A DNA stretch of 60,469 bases, taken from positions 1-60,469 of the forward strand of contig JALOOX010000035.1 of the NCBI GenBank assembly GCA_025454175.1, given 5' to 3'. Below, in pieces: positions 25,526 through 35,550 of the stretch. Below the pieces are notes generated by a model, which saw only the letters and a program-made list of their open reading frames with translations, did no database searches and had not been told where the DNA came from. The stretch is from Syntrophobacteraceae bacterium (GTDB taxonomy: Bacteria; Desulfobacterota; Syntrophobacteria; Syntrophobacterales; Syntrophobacteraceae). A program made the translations under genes and the position numbers. The stretch's first letter is position 1, and the number at the start of each line of letters is the position of its first letter.

Positions 25526-27010
25526 ATGTCATCTGAGGACAAAGGCCGCTTAAGCGGTCTCGGCTGGAATTTCGACAACAGCTACGCCCGCCTGCCCTCC
25601 ATGTTCTACGTGCGACTGAGTCCGATTGCCGTTCGCGCTCCGCGCATGGCCGTCCTCAATCGCCGGCTGGCGGAATCGCTGGGTTTGAACGGGGAAGCGC
25701 TCGAGGGCGAAGAAGGAGCCGCGGTCCTTTCCGGCAGCCGGATTCCCGAGGGTGCGGAGCCTCTGGCCCAGGCCTACGCCGGCCATCAGTTCGGGGTTTT
25801 CACCATGCTGGGCGACGGCCGGGCCATCCTGCTGGGCGAGCACATAACGCCCCGCGGCGAGCGATTTGACATCCAGCTCAAGGGGTCCGGCCAGACCCCG
25901 TTTTCCCGCATGGGCGACGGGAGGGCGGCCCTGGGGCCCATGCTTCGCGAGTACATCATCAGCGAGGCCATGCACTCCCTGGGTATTCCAACGAGTCGAA
26001 GCCTCGCGGTGGTGACGACCGGCGAGCCGGTGCTCCGCGAAACCGCGCTGCCCGGGGCCGTCCTCACGCGCGTGGCGGCCAGCCACATCCGCGTGGGTAC
26101 GTTCGAATATGCCGCGCGGCGTGGCGGCGGTGATGGTGCTCGAACCCTGGCCGATTACACCATCGGGCGCCACTTCCACGGGCTCGTTGGTGCTGAAAAT
26201 CCTTACCTGTCCTTGCTGGACGCCGTGATGGAGCGGCAGGCGTCCCTGGTGGCGAAGTGGATGAGCGTTGGCTTCATTCACGGGGTCATGAACAGCGACA
26301 ACATGGCGCTATCGGGGGAGACCATCGATTACGGTCCCTGCGCATTCATGGATGCGTACGACCCCGCCACGGTGTTCAGCTCCATTGACCATCAGGGCCG
26401 CTATTCCTATAACAACCAGTCCCTCATGGCCCAGTGGAATCTCGCCCGTTTCGCCGAAACGCTCCTGCCGCTGCTGGATTCCGACCAGGAAAAGGCGATA
26501 CGGTTGGCGGAAGCTTCCATCAGGTCGTTTCCGGAAAAATTCCGGCGCTTATGGCTCTCCGGTATTCGAGGGAAGCTCGGGCTCTTCACGGAAGAGGAGG
26601 AGGACATTTCGCTCGCCGAAACGCTTTTCACGTGCATGCATCGGAACGGGGCGGATTTCACCAGCACCTTCCGGGATCTCGCCTCGGATAGCCTGCCCGC
26701 CGATGCCCCCGTCTTCCGCGATGGGGCGTTCATCGAATGGCACGGGCGCTGGCGGGCTCGACTGGCGCGGCAACCGCAATCCATGGATGCTTGCATGGAA
26801 TTGATGCGATGGCGCAACCCCGCGGTGATCCCCCGCAACCACCGGGTGGAGGAAGCGCTCGAGGCCGCCGTGGAGCGCGGGGACTTCACGGTGATGGACC
26901 GGCTGCTGCGGGTTCTGTCGAAACCTTACGAGGAATCGCCGGATACTCTCGAATATCGCATGCCGCCTCCTCCGTCGGACCTCCCGTATAAGACCTTCTG
27001 CGGGACGTGA
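25526..27010 (+). CDS. selO: SelO/YdiU-family protein adenylyltransferase
   Basis: The 494-residue pseudokinase-fold protein transfers AMP from ATP to Ser/Thr/Tyr of target proteins under redox stress. The family marks are the N-terminal [77 protein letters not shown] (nucleotide/Mg binding) and [14 protein letters not shown]. The C-terminus YKTFCGT places a Cys where eukaryotic SelO has selenocysteine. Length is full. It stands alone and converges on the M16 protease gene. Confidence 0.93.
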   Translation: MSSEDKGRLSGLGWNFDNSYARLPSMFYVRLSPIAVRAPRMAVLNRRLAESLGLNGEALEGEEGAAVLSGSRIPEGAEPLAQAYAGHQFGVFTMLGDGRAILLGEHITPRGERFDIQLKGSGQTPFSRMGDGRAALGPMLREYIISEAMHSLGIPTSRSLAVVTTGEPVLRETALPGAVLTRVAASHIRVGTFEYAARRGGGDGARTLADYTIGRHFHGLVGAENPYLSLLDAVMERQASLVAKWMSVGFIHGVMNSDNMALSGETIDYGPCAFMDAYDPATVFSSIDHQGRYSYNNQSLMAQWNLARFAETLLPLLDSDQEKAIRLAEASIRSFPEKFRRLWLSGIRGKLGLFTEEEEDISLAETLFTCMHRNGADFTSTFRDLASDSLPADAPVFRDGAFIEWHGRWRARLARQPQSMDACMELMRWRNPAVIPRNHRVEEALEAAVERGDFTVMDRLLRVLSKPYEESPDTLEYRMPPPPSDLPYKTFCGT

Positions 27011-27069
27011 GGGCTTCGCCGGCCGGCTTCGAGCCAGGGGAGCCGGTCCCGGGACGCTGCCGTGGTCTG

Positions 27070-29823
27070 CTACCGCAGGGACGAGTGCCGATCCACCGCC
27101 TGCTGCGGAAGAATCTCGACGGGGTTCTCCGGAACGGTCCGAGCCACCAGGGTATTGGCGAAAAGCTCCCGGGCGAGGTTCTGGACGTCCTCGACGGTCA
27201 CCTTGCGGATGAGGTCGGGATACCTCTGGTCATGGTCCCAGCCCAGCCCGAGCACTTCATCCACGGCCGCGCTCTGGGCCTGGGAGCCCAGGCTTTCCCG
27301 ACCAAGCTGGTGCATCGTGATGATCATGTCCCTGGCGGTTTCGAATTCGGCCAATGGGACCGGCTCTTCCTGAATCCTTTTCAGGTGATCGAGAATCACA
27401 TTCTGAACCTTGTCGAGGTTCGCGAGCGTGGTCTGCGTGATGACGCCGAAATAGCCCGCCTTCACTCCGTAAAAGGGGGTCGCTCCCACGATGTAAACCA
27501 GATCCTCCTGACCGCCCCGCAGCGCCTCGAAAAGGCGTCCACCCGGATAGGATGTGCCGGCCAGAACGGCGTCGAGCACATCCAGGACCGGACGCCGGTC
27601 GCTGGAGATGTCGAGGCCGTTGGTCCCAATGAAGAGACTGGCCGAGGTCTTCTCGGTCTTCTGTTCCACCTTGCGGCTGGCGGTCAGGGGATGGGTTTCG
27701 CTGGGCCATTCGGGGAGCCCGGTCGGCCGGCCTTTCCAGGCCCCGAGGAGCTCATTCAATCGGGCCAGGAGGGCTTTGGAATCGACATCGCCGTAGACGG
27801 CCAGGACCGAATGGGCGGGGCTCACCATGCGTTGGAAGGAATCGACGATATCGTCCCTTCGGATCGCCTGGATGGACTCGGCGGTGCCAAGCCGGTCCCG
27901 TTCGTAGGGCGAGCGGGAGAAGTAGCTCCTCTTGAAGAGACTCATGAGCTCGTACTGCCAGCTCTCCTGCTGCTTCTGGATGGCGAGCAGAAACTCCTTT
28001 CGCTTCTTTTCGATTTCATCCTCGGGAAACCGCGCGTTCCTCACGATGTCCGACAGGATGGTCAGGGCGGTATCGAGATCCTCGCGCAGGACCTTGATGG
28101 CCACGTGATAGGTGTTGTTGTCGGACCGGCTGCTGATGGCTCCCCCCGCGTCCTCGATGGCGCTGAGTATGTCAAGCCTGCTGCGGGAGCTGGTGCCGGC
28201 GGTGAGGAGGGATGCCGTGAACGCCGACAGCCCCGGGGCCGATGCGGGCTCGAGGATGAGGCCGCCCAGGCCGTAGAGCTGGATGTTCACAACGGGCAGG
28301 GATGAATCCTCCTTCAGGACTACCCTGAGGCCGTTGTCGAGGGTGTGCAGTCGATCTTCGCCCGGGCGGGCCGAAAGCTCACCTTCCGCCCTGGGGGCGG
28401 TGGTCCGTGAGTCGGACCCCGGGGGGCTCAAGACGGCAACGGTCATCACTTCGCGGCGAAGGTACTTTCGGGCGACCTCGCGGACCTGCTCGGCGGTCAC
28501 GTTTCGAATCCCTTCCACGTAGGCCTCGTCGAAATAGGGATCTCCCGTGTCGAAAAAGGAGGAAGCCAGGGATGATGCAAGGGATGCAGCCGTCTCCTTC
28601 CCGAAAACATGCCTCGCTATGCTGGATTTCTTGGCCTTTTCGAGCTCCTGGGGGGACGCGAGCTCCGTCTTGAACCGCTCGATTTCCTCCTCCACGCTTG
28701 TCAGCACTCCGGGCCAGTTCTGCGACGGGAGGGTCAGGGAGATGGCGAACTGACCGTGGGTGAAGCCCGGCGTCCAGTTGGAGGCCCCCACTCCCAGAAC
28801 CTGGCTTTCGCTTTGTTTGAGCCTCTGGTCGAGGCGCGATGTCTGACCGCCACCCAGCAGAAATGCCAGGACATCCAGGGCATACATGTCCGGATTGTGG
28901 AGGGTCACCGACGGGAATCCGACCATGGCCTGGTGCAGCCTGGCCAGGGGAGACTCCTGCTGGGCCCAGCGCGGCCAGGATTGAATGGGCTCCATGGGCA
29001 GCACAAGCGGCTCCGCCGATCTCCGCGCGAAGCTCCTGGTCTTTTCGATGATGAAGCTCAGGACTTCCAGGGGCTCCACGCTGCCCACCACCGATACCAC
29101 CATCTGATCGGGCTGATACCGGTCGTTGTAGTAGCTGAGCAGATCGTCGCGGTCCTTCTGGATGAACACGTCCTCGTAACCGATCACGGGATGACGCACC
29201 GGGTGCTGGAGATAGGCCGTCCTGATGAAGAGCTTCCAGAGCTCCCGGTCGACATTGTTCTCCCCCATTTTGATTTCCTGTTGGATCACGGCCTTTTCCC
29301 TGTTGACCTCCCGGGGATCCAGTGCATTTTCTCCCACGTAGGAGAGCAGCAGATCCAGGGCATCCTTCCAATGGCGGGCGGAAGTGTTGATGTAATAGAC
29401 CGTTCGGTCGTAGGAGGTGTAGGCGTTGGTCGCTCCGCCCATCTTCTGGAGTCTTTCGCGGGCCTCGGCTTCGGTGAATGACCGGGTTGTTCCTCCGGAA
29501 ACGACGTGCTCGAGGTAGTGGGAAAGACCGGCCTTGAGATACCTCCCTTCGTAAATGGAGCCCGCTCGCACGAATACCTGGGAGGAGACGACATCGTTTT
29601 CGGCCTTGTGACGGAGCAGAACCGTGAGCCCGCTTTTCAGAACCACGAACAGGTCGCCGGTCTTCGAGGCGAGGACTCGATCGACGGATGCGTCCAGGGG
29701 CGACGGGATCGCGGGTGTCGAGGTCGCAACCGTGGAAGGTGCCGCGTGGGCTCCGCCCGTGACGAGCACAAGTGTGATCAGGCAGTGGGTCATCATGGAC
29801 TTCAAATATGTCGGATGAATCAT
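27070..29823 (-). CDS. Secreted M16-family zinc metalloprotease (two-domain)
   Basis: The 917-residue periplasmic protease has a signal peptide (LITLVLVTGGAHA) and an active N-terminal half with the inverted zinc motif HYLEH. A distal Glu lies in REKAVIQQEIKMGE. The C-terminal half, from about 480, is an inactive M16 partner domain (LRVVLKEDSSLPVVNIQLYG, then TAGTSSRSRLDI), the usual pitrilysin/PqqL-like arrangement. I placed the start at 29823 (CAGGAG upstream); the frame is open to 29904. It probably degrades small peptides. It follows the ATP-grasp-like gene on the same strand. Confidence 0.88.
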   Translation of the reverse strand: MIHPTYLKSMMTHCLITLVLVTGGAHAAPSTVATSTPAIPSPLDASVDRVLASKTGDLFVVLKSGLTVLLRHKAENDVVSSQVFVRAGSIYEGRYLKAGLSHYLEHVVSGGTTRSFTEAEARERLQKMGGATNAYTSYDRTVYYINTSARHWKDALDLLLSYVGENALDPREVNREKAVIQQEIKMGENNVDRELWKLFIRTAYLQHPVRHPVIGYEDVFIQKDRDDLLSYYNDRYQPDQMVVSVVGSVEPLEVLSFIIEKTRSFARRSAEPLVLPMEPIQSWPRWAQQESPLARLHQAMVGFPSVTLHNPDMYALDVLAFLLGGGQTSRLDQRLKQSESQVLGVGASNWTPGFTHGQFAISLTLPSQNWPGVLTSVEEEIERFKTELASPQELEKAKKSSIARHVFGKETAASLASSLASSFFDTGDPYFDEAYVEGIRNVTAEQVREVARKYLRREVMTVAVLSPPGSDSRTTAPRAEGELSARPGEDRLHTLDNGLRVVLKEDSSLPVVNIQLYGLGGLILEPASAPGLSAFTASLLTAGTSSRSRLDILSAIEDAGGAISSRSDNNTYHVAIKVLREDLDTALTILSDIVRNARFPEDEIEKKRKEFLLAIQKQQESWQYELMSLFKRSYFSRSPYERDRLGTAESIQAIRRDDIVDSFQRMVSPAHSVLAVYGDVDSKALLARLNELLGAWKGRPTGLPEWPSETHPLTASRKVEQKTEKTSASLFIGTNGLDISSDRRPVLDVLDAVLAGTSYPGGRLFEALRGGQEDLVYIVGATPFYGVKAGYFGVITQTTLANLDKVQNVILDHLKRIQEEPVPLAEFETARDMIITMHQLGRESLGSQAQSAAVDEVLGLGWDHDQRYPDLIRKVTVEDVQNLARELFANTLVARTVPENPVEILPQQAVDRHSSLR

Positions 29824-29890
29824 TGTACGCTCCTGGTGAATCTGAAGATCAACCCTGGCTGTTTTCACTCGAAGGTCAGGACCATTTCTT

Positions 29891-30703
29891 TCACAGCACC
29901 CCACGGACTATGAGATCGCATATGGTCGCATGCCTACTTATACTATGGCCGCGGACCCGAATATGCAAAGGGGGTGGACTCATTTCCACGATATGCCACC
30001 GCTCGCCGAAGCGGCCCCATTCGATGACGATGTCGTCCAGCAGGGCCATCCTGGTGAGCTCCCGGTTCTTGTTCAAGACAAAATCCAGCTCGGGGCCGGG
30101 ACTTGCCGCGGACAAGACCTCATGGCCGGGATCTCCCTCGAGGCTCAGTCGTTGAACCGCGATGCACTCATATTGGACGGACACCAGGCGGAGTCGTTCC
30201 TCCCACGGGACAACCTCCCGGATGACCAGGGGGTTGTAAGCTTCCAGGACCGGTTGGAGATCGCATGTGGATCGGATCCTGTGCGACCCGCGGTGCCGCG
30301 GGTCCGGCGGCAGCGCATCGAAGGGCATGGAGAAGTCATCGAGTATTCGCCGCTTCTGGCGCTTCCCGAAGTAAAGGCGGGCCTTCGCGGCGGGCCATGC
30401 CAGATGCTGAAACAGCAGTGTCTGCAGCACCCGTGACCTCGCGTATCGATAGCATGATGGGGATGGGAAAGTCAGTTTGGATGCTGCTTCGAAAACATCC
30501 ACGTAGCGCGGCGTGGGAAAGAAAATCCGGTCCGCACCGCGCATGAGCTCTCTCTCTCGAGGAGTGTAATCACTCATGCAGGGCCGAATACCCAGGGTGA
30601 GAACGGGAGCGCATTGCGTGAGAAAGGGAGCGAGAGCTATCTTTAAACTCATGTTGCCGGGGAGACCTCGCTCGATAATCAGAAGGTCGTGGTTATCTTT
30701 CAA
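29891..30703 (-). CDS. Short ATP-grasp-like protein
   Basis: The 270-residue protein resembles ATP-grasp proteins in its second half: NPLVIREVVPWEERLRLVSV, then VLNKNRELTRMALLDDIVIEW and IVEMSPPPLHI, where the family has the Mg-binding Glu and Asn. The first half has FFPTPRYVDVFEAASKLTFP, typical of the subgroup's pre-ATP-grasp domain. The TTG start at 30703 lacks a good ribosome site, and ATG 30652 is an alternative. It ends 67 bases before the M16 start and may share its transcript. Substrate unknown. Confidence 0.55.
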   Translation of the reverse strand: MKDNHDLLIIERGLPGNMSLKIALAPFLTQCAPVLTLGIRPCMSDYTPRERELMRGADRIFFPTPRYVDVFEAASKLTFPSPSCYRYARSRVLQTLLFQHLAWPAAKARLYFGKRQKRRILDDFSMPFDALPPDPRHRGSHRIRSTCDLQPVLEAYNPLVIREVVPWEERLRLVSVQYECIAVQRLSLEGDPGHEVLSAASPGPELDFVLNKNRELTRMALLDDIVIEWGRFGERWHIVEMSPPPLHIRVRGHSISRHATICDLIVRGVL

Positions 30704-30759
30704 AAGATAGTTTCAGCGGCGGAATCGGTGAACAACATCCTGCTCATGGAGGTATGGAC

Positions 30760-31512
30760 ATGGCGCATGCAAAAGAAGCACATAAATCACGTCAGCGAAT
30801 TGTCGACAGATCCACCACGGCATTTAAGGTCATGAAGGATCTTGAGGCTTCGGCCGCCAGGAAGCTCGAGCTTGTTCTGAAATGCGATTCATTTGGGAGC
30901 GTGGAGGCGGTGGAAGCGATCCTCGGCAAGCTCAAGGTGCCCGGAGTCGCGATCCAGGTCATTCATTCGGGAGTGGGCGCCGTCAGCAAGTCGGACCTGG
31001 TGATGGCTTTGAGCGGAAGCCGCCTCGTTCTGGGGTTCAACGTCCCGGTCATGCCCAAGTTGGGGCAATGGGTCAAGGAGCATGGCGTCGAAGTCCGACT
31101 CTACCAGGTGATCTACAGACTCGTCGAGGATATCAGGAAAACCGCCGAGAGTCTTGTCCCATCGGAGCCCGAGGAGAGGATCACGGCGCGGGGCAAGATC
31201 ATCGCCCTGTTCAAAAGCTCTCACCGCGACATCATTCTCGGCTGCCAGGTGAACGAAGGGGTCATAGCCCTGGGCAGCGCATTTCGAGTCATCTCGGCCA
31301 TGGGTCCCATCCATACTGGAAGGATCGCTTCATTACACATCGAAAAGGACGAAGTGAAGGAAGCGAGACCCGGCCAGCAGGTCGGCATCAAGGTCGAGAA
31401 TTTCAACCAGGCCAAAATCGGCGACCTGGTGGAATGCTTCGAGACCGTGGCTGGAAGGAAAAACCAACCCTGGGGGCCCGTGGGTGAGATCCTCCATGTG
31501 GATGGAAAGTGA
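30760..31512 (+). CDS. Stand-alone IF-2 C-terminal protein (domains III-IV, no GTPase)
   Basis: The 250-residue protein matches only the end of bacterial initiation factor IF-2. Domain III is KLELVLKCDSFGSVEAVEAI and VIHSGVGAVSKSDLVMALSG. The fMet-tRNA-binding beta-barrel is ITARGKIIALFKSSHRDIIL, GCQVNEGVIALGSAFRVI and VGIKVENFNQAKIGDLVECF. It has no G-domain (no GXXXXGKT, no NKXD), and no truncated infB lies upstream. Start ATG 30760 is seven bases after GGAGG; ATG 30754 is too close. It may bind initiator tRNA or ribosomes, or be a paralogue with a new role. It is intact and codon-normal, so not an obvious relic. Confidence 0.8.
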   Translation: MAHAKEAHKSRQRIVDRSTTAFKVMKDLEASAARKLELVLKCDSFGSVEAVEAILGKLKVPGVAIQVIHSGVGAVSKSDLVMALSGSRLVLGFNVPVMPKLGQWVKEHGVEVRLYQVIYRLVEDIRKTAESLVPSEPEERITARGKIIALFKSSHRDIILGCQVNEGVIALGSAFRVISAMGPIHTGRIASLHIEKDEVKEARPGQQVGIKVENFNQAKIGDLVECFETVAGRKNQPWGPVGEILHVDGK

Positions 31513-31555
31513 CGGAGGAGCATCAGTCTCCGTGATGCCCCCGAACCTCTTCCCG

Positions 31556-32371
31556 TCAGCGCTTCCCCAGTTCCTGTGATCTCAATGTCGCCGCCTCGAC
31601 CGCCCGCATCAAGCTGCCCCGCACTCCCGCCGCCTCCATGACGCTGAGTCCGCGGATCGTTGTTCCTCCGGGTGATGTGATCATATCCTTGAGCTCCGCC
31701 GGGTGCTTGCCCGTCTCCAGGACCATCCTGGCGCTGCCGAGAGCCGTCTGAGCCACCAGGTCCCGGGCGACGGGGCGTGGGAGTCCCATGAGCACGCCGG
31801 CATCAATCATTCCCTCCATGAGCAGAAGGAAATAGGCCGGTCCGCTTCCGCTCAGGCCCGTGACGGCGTCCATCCATTTCTCCTCGACCTCCATTGCGCT
31901 GCCGACGGCTCTGAAGAGCGCCATGGCCTGGTCCATCTGGTCGGTCGTCACGTGGCTGCCCCGTGACAGGGCTGAGGCCCCCTCGAGAACCAGGGCCGGC
32001 GTATTGGGCATGACGCGGATGGCGGGACAATCCGGGGGCAGGGAGGCGGAAAGGGCTTCCAGGCTGATTCCCGCTGCTATGGAGATGACGAGGGGACGGT
32101 GATCGAGATGGGGCCGAAGCTCGTCGAGGACCCGAGACATCACCTGCGGCTTGACGGCGAGGATCAGGATCCCGGATTCCGCCGCGACCTGAGCACTGTT
32201 TGAAGCCGGCCGAACGGAATAGACCTTGTGCAGGTGGTCCATTCGGGAAGCCAGCACATCATGAACGCAAATTTGTTCGGGAAGCAGCACGGAAGCCGAG
32301 ATGAGCCCGCGAATCAGGGCTTCCCCCATATTTCCGCCTCCGATGAAACCGATGGTTTTTCCTTCAAACAT
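31556..32371 (-). CDS. proC: Pyrroline-5-carboxylate reductase
   Basis: The 271-residue enzyme reduces 1-pyrroline-5-carboxylate to proline with NAD(P)H. It has the N-terminal Rossmann motif GFIGGGNMGEALIRGL, then ILAVKPQ, RVMPNTPALVLEGASAL and the C-terminal helical ProC signature region GLSGSGPAYFLLLMEGMIDA with TSPGGTT. Size is standard. I chose ATG 32371 (GGAG upstream) over the open extension to 32452. It is divergent from the GNAT gene at 32643. Confidence 0.95.
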   Translation of the reverse strand: MFEGKTIGFIGGGNMGEALIRGLISASVLLPEQICVHDVLASRMDHLHKVYSVRPASNSAQVAAESGILILAVKPQVMSRVLDELRPHLDHRPLVISIAAGISLEALSASLPPDCPAIRVMPNTPALVLEGASALSRGSHVTTDQMDQAMALFRAVGSAMEVEEKWMDAVTGLSGSGPAYFLLLMEGMIDAGVLMGLPRPVARDLVAQTALGSARMVLETGKHPAELKDMITSPGGTTIRGLSVMEAAGVRGSLMRAVEAATLRSQELGKR

Positions 32372-32642
32372 GAAAGCTCCTTTGGATTCGGTAAACATGC
32401 TCCTGGGATTTGATGGATCGGCTCCGAGGGCCAAGTCTCTTGTGTTTGCCACGCCAACCCGCTAGAATTGGCGCTGTGCAGACAGAGTGTCGCAACTGGA
32501 TGAGCTGTACCGTGGTCAGCTCAGAACTTTGTCTTCGAGCAGCCGGAGGGTATATGATCGATGAACTTCGTTCCAGCGTGAAAATCACCTTTCTGAAATC
32601 GAGCCATCTGGTCCGCAATCTCCGTTAACCGAGGTACCCGCC

Positions 32643-33233
32643 ATGCCCGACCAAGAGACCGAAGTCTACGAGCCCAGATCCAGCGTTCTCGTCAATGGCG
32701 AGATGGTGCATTTCAGGTGCCTCAGGGCTTCGGATGAAGAGCTCCTGAGGAGCTTTTTCCTGAGTATCCCGGAAACCGAGGCGGCGAACCTGAGGCACGA
32801 CATCAGGAGCCCCGAGGTGGTGAGCTCGTGGGTTCATAGCCTGGACTTCAAGCGCGTTTTCCCGCTGATGGCCATGGATGAGGAGCTCCAGAACATCATC
32901 GCCGTTTCGTCACTCCATTTTCAGAAGGGAGTCTACCGACATATCGCCGAGATAAGGATCGTGGTGGGCAAGGCCTACCGGAAGCTCGGACTCGGGTCGG
33001 CCCTCATCAAGGAGCTCATCGAAGTCGCCAACCGCCTGGGGCTCCACTTCCTCAAAGCCGAGGTGCCCATGGAGAACCAGCTGGCGATCCGGGCCTTTCG
33101 ACAATTGGGTTTTGAAGTCAAGTGCACACTGGAGCGATATTACATGACCCGGAGCGGTGACACCAAGGATATCGTTCTCATGATCAAGCGCCTGCTCGTC
33201 GAGCTGGAGGAGGACCTCTTCTTTGTTTTTTAG
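32643..33233 (+). CDS. GNAT-family acetyltransferase
   Basis: The 196-residue protein has a GNAT core. IAEIRIVVGKAYRKLGLGSALI contains the acetyl-CoA loop (RKLGLGSA), followed by IELIEVANRLG-like helix 3 and NQLAIRAFRQLGFEVKCTLE. It resembles the Acetyltransf-1/PseH-like group of deltaproteobacterial proteins. The substrate is not predictable. It converges with the sensor kinase gene, 13 bases apart. Confidence 0.85.
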   Translation: MPDQETEVYEPRSSVLVNGEMVHFRCLRASDEELLRSFFLSIPETEAANLRHDIRSPEVVSSWVHSLDFKRVFPLMAMDEELQNIIAVSSLHFQKGVYRHIAEIRIVVGKAYRKLGLGSALIKELIEVANRLGLHFLKAEVPMENQLAIRAFRQLGFEVKCTLERYYMTRSGDTKDIVLMIKRLLVELEEDLFFVF

Positions 33234-33246
33234 GCATTGAGAGCGA

Positions 33247-34887
33247 TCAGGCGGCTCCCTCCGCAGCTCCACCGGTCGCTGCCTCCGCTGAATGCGGCTG
33301 CTCCACCCGTTCCGGCAGGTCAGCCGGCAGCGTGATGATCATTTCGCAACCCTCGCCCGGCTTGCTTCTGACCTCGATGTTGCCCCGGTGGGCCTTGATG
33401 ATGCCGTAGGAAATGGCCAGCCCCAGCCCCGTTCCCATCTCCTTGGTGGTGAAGAAGGGGTCGAAAAGCTTGTTCAGGTTGTCTTCGGGAATGCCGGGAC
33501 CGTTGTCGATGCAGTGGACCGCAATGCGGGATCGATCCGGCTCCCAGCGGGTGAGGAGCCTGAGCTCGCCACTGCTTCCCATGGCTTCCGACGCGTTCAC
33601 GATCACGTTGAAAAAGACCTGTTTGAGCTGATCGAGATCCGCCATGACCCGGGGGACCCCGGGGTCGAAGTCGGTTTTGACCTGTATGTTCTGGAAGGAT
33701 TCCTGGCTGCTGACGATCTGGAGGATCTCCCGGATGACCTGGTTGATCTCGACTTCGGCCTTCTCCGGCGCGGTCTGGCGCGCAAAGTCCAGAAGCCCAC
33801 GCACGATGCTCCTGCACCGGATGGTCTCCCGCACGATGAGCTTCAAATCCTGGTGAGCCTCGCTTTCGGGGGGAAACTCATCCATCAGAAGCTGGCTCAG
33901 ATTGAGGATTCCCGTCAAGGGGTTGTTGATTTCGTGGGCGATTCCGGCCGACAGCTTTCCCAGGGAGGCGAGCTTCTCGCTCCGAATGAGCTGCTGCTGG
34001 GTTTCCTGCAGGTCCTTGGTCCTCTCGCAGACCATCTGCTCCAGTCGGCAGCCCCACTGGGTGAGAGAGGCCTTGGCCCGCTTGAGATCCTGGGTCATCT
34101 GGTTGAACGACCGCGCGAAGATGGCCAGCTCATCCTCCGTCCGGATGGGGATCTGTACATCGAGGTCGTCATTGGCGACCCGCCGGGTCCCTTCGATGAG
34201 CACCTTGAGGGGCTGATTCAGAAAGTGGTTGACGAGAAAAAGGATGAGAGCGGCCAGGGCAACGGCCGAAGCCAGCCCGATGGAGAGGAGCTTGGCCTCG
34301 GCGGCGCGCATGCGCTGGTCGATGGGCACCAGCGAAACATCGATGTCCATCACCCCAAGCACCTTCTTGTCGGCCGGATGGACGTGGCAGCTGGCGGTGT
34401 AGCAGTCGGGCTCATTGTAGATGGGGTTGATCATCCCGAGGACGCGATGGCCGGACGGGTCCTTGAAGATGCGGGTTCGTTCGGTTGTGCTCAGCCGTTC
34501 GACGGGCTTCTCGGCGGAGTGGCAGGCGTAGCATTGCTCCGCCTGCTTATCCACCAGCAGGTTCATCTCGGATTTGTCGGAAGAATAGATGATCTCCCCT
34601 ACATCATTGAAAATGCGCATCTTCTGGATGAAGGGCTGCTTGCCGATGTTGTCCACCGTTTGGTGCAGGCGATCGGGGGCGTAGAGCAGCATGTCCGACC
34701 GGGAGCTGGCTTTGATGGTGTCGCTCAGGAGGCTCACGCTGCGGATCACCTCCTCGATGAGCTCCTGGCGGTAATACTGGATGGAAAAGTAGGTGTGGAC
34801 GCTGAGGAAGCCGATGCCGAGCAGAGTCGTCACGATGCTTATCCTCACTCCGATGCGCTTGTACCAGGTCAGCTGCTTGAACCACAT
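33247..34887 (-). CDS. Sensor histidine kinase with periplasmic c-type haem motif
   Basis: The 546-residue membrane kinase has membrane segment 1 (about 17-37), a periplasmic sensor (38-200), membrane segment 2 (about 201-221), HAMP (about 222-275), a coiled coil, dimerisation/phosphoacceptor HEINNPLTGILNLSQL and an ATPase domain (N-box VNASEAMGS, DNGPGIP, GTGLGLAISYG). The sensor holds C119-Y-A-C122-H123, a c-type haem attachment motif. It also has C162-X4-C167-H168, a possible second, wider haem site. Haem would let it sense redox state or a gas such as NO, CO or O2. The two regulator genes 155 bases away in the opposite direction are its likely partners. Confidence 0.87.
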   Translation of the reverse strand: MWFKQLTWYKRIGVRISIVTTLLGIGFLSVHTYFSIQYYRQELIEEVIRSVSLLSDTIKASSRSDMLLYAPDRLHQTVDNIGKQPFIQKMRIFNDVGEIIYSSDKSEMNLLVDKQAEQCYACHSAEKPVERLSTTERTRIFKDPSGHRVLGMINPIYNEPDCYTASCHVHPADKKVLGVMDIDVSLVPIDQRMRAAEAKLLSIGLASAVALAALILFLVNHFLNQPLKVLIEGTRRVANDDLDVQIPIRTEDELAIFARSFNQMTQDLKRAKASLTQWGCRLEQMVCERTKDLQETQQQLIRSEKLASLGKLSAGIAHEINNPLTGILNLSQLLMDEFPPESEAHQDLKLIVRETIRCRSIVRGLLDFARQTAPEKAEVEINQVIREILQIVSSQESFQNIQVKTDFDPGVPRVMADLDQLKQVFFNVIVNASEAMGSSGELRLLTRWEPDRSRIAVHCIDNGPGIPEDNLNKLFDPFFTTKEMGTGLGLAISYGIIKAHRGNIEVRSKPGEGCEMIITLPADLPERVEQPHSAEAATGGAAEGAA

Positions 34888-35042
34888 GAGATTTCTCCAC
34901 CCGCGAGTGTGTAAGCTTGTGAATTAGGTTACTAGATTTCCAGTTGACAGACAAGGGGGATTCCGCTAGTAAAAACTTCCCAAATGTAAGGATGCGCGCT
35001 GGTTTGTGAACTTTTTCTCCCCACGTCCCCGGAGGTATGTGC

Positions 35043-35459
35043 ATGGCCGCCAAAGGTAAGATCCTTATCGTAGACGACGATCCGGACTTCGTCAAAACGA
35101 CCAAAATGATCCTCATGACAGATGGCTACGAGATTCTGACGGCCAGCGACGGTAAGGAGGGGCTCAAGATGCTCCGGGAGACGAAGCCCGATCTGGTCAT
35201 GCTGGATATCATGATGGAGAGCCTGTTCGAAGGTTTCAGCTTCCTGGGGACGCTCAGGACTTCTCCGGACTTCGAGGAGCTCAAGGGCACGCCCATCCTC
35301 ATGGTGTCGAGCGTGAAGACCGACACGGGATCGCGCTTCTCCTTCGGTTACGAGGAGGATATGGGTGACATCCCCGAGCCCGATGAGTACATGGACAAGC
35401 CGCTCAAACCCAAGGAGCTCCTGGAGCGAGTCGCCAGGCTCGTCGGCAAGGGCAAGTAG
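35043..35459 (+). CDS. Single-domain response regulator
   Basis: The 138-residue receiver domain has acidic pocket DDD in LIVDDDPDF, a phosphoacceptor Asp in LVMLDIMMES, the Ser/Thr position in MVSSVK and Lys in YMDKPLKPKE. An insert after the phosphoacceptor (LFEGFSFLGTLRTSPDFEEL) is longer than in CheY. There is no output domain. I chose ATG 35043 because ATG 35037 lies one base from the GGAGG site. It is divergent from the haem kinase and 91 bases ahead of the receiver-kinase hybrid, which suggests one phosphorelay. Confidence 0.88.
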   Translation: MAAKGKILIVDDDPDFVKTTKMILMTDGYEILTASDGKEGLKMLRETKPDLVMLDIMMESLFEGFSFLGTLRTSPDFEELKGTPILMVSSVKTDTGSRFSFGYEEDMGDIPEPDEYMDKPLKPKELLERVARLVGKGK

Positions 35460-35550
35460 CCGGCTCCCATTCGTCTTGTCTGTCGGCTCCCCATGGCTAC
35501 GGCAATCCGCCGTCAAGCGGCACCGTTCGGTTGATGACATTAGGGTGAAT

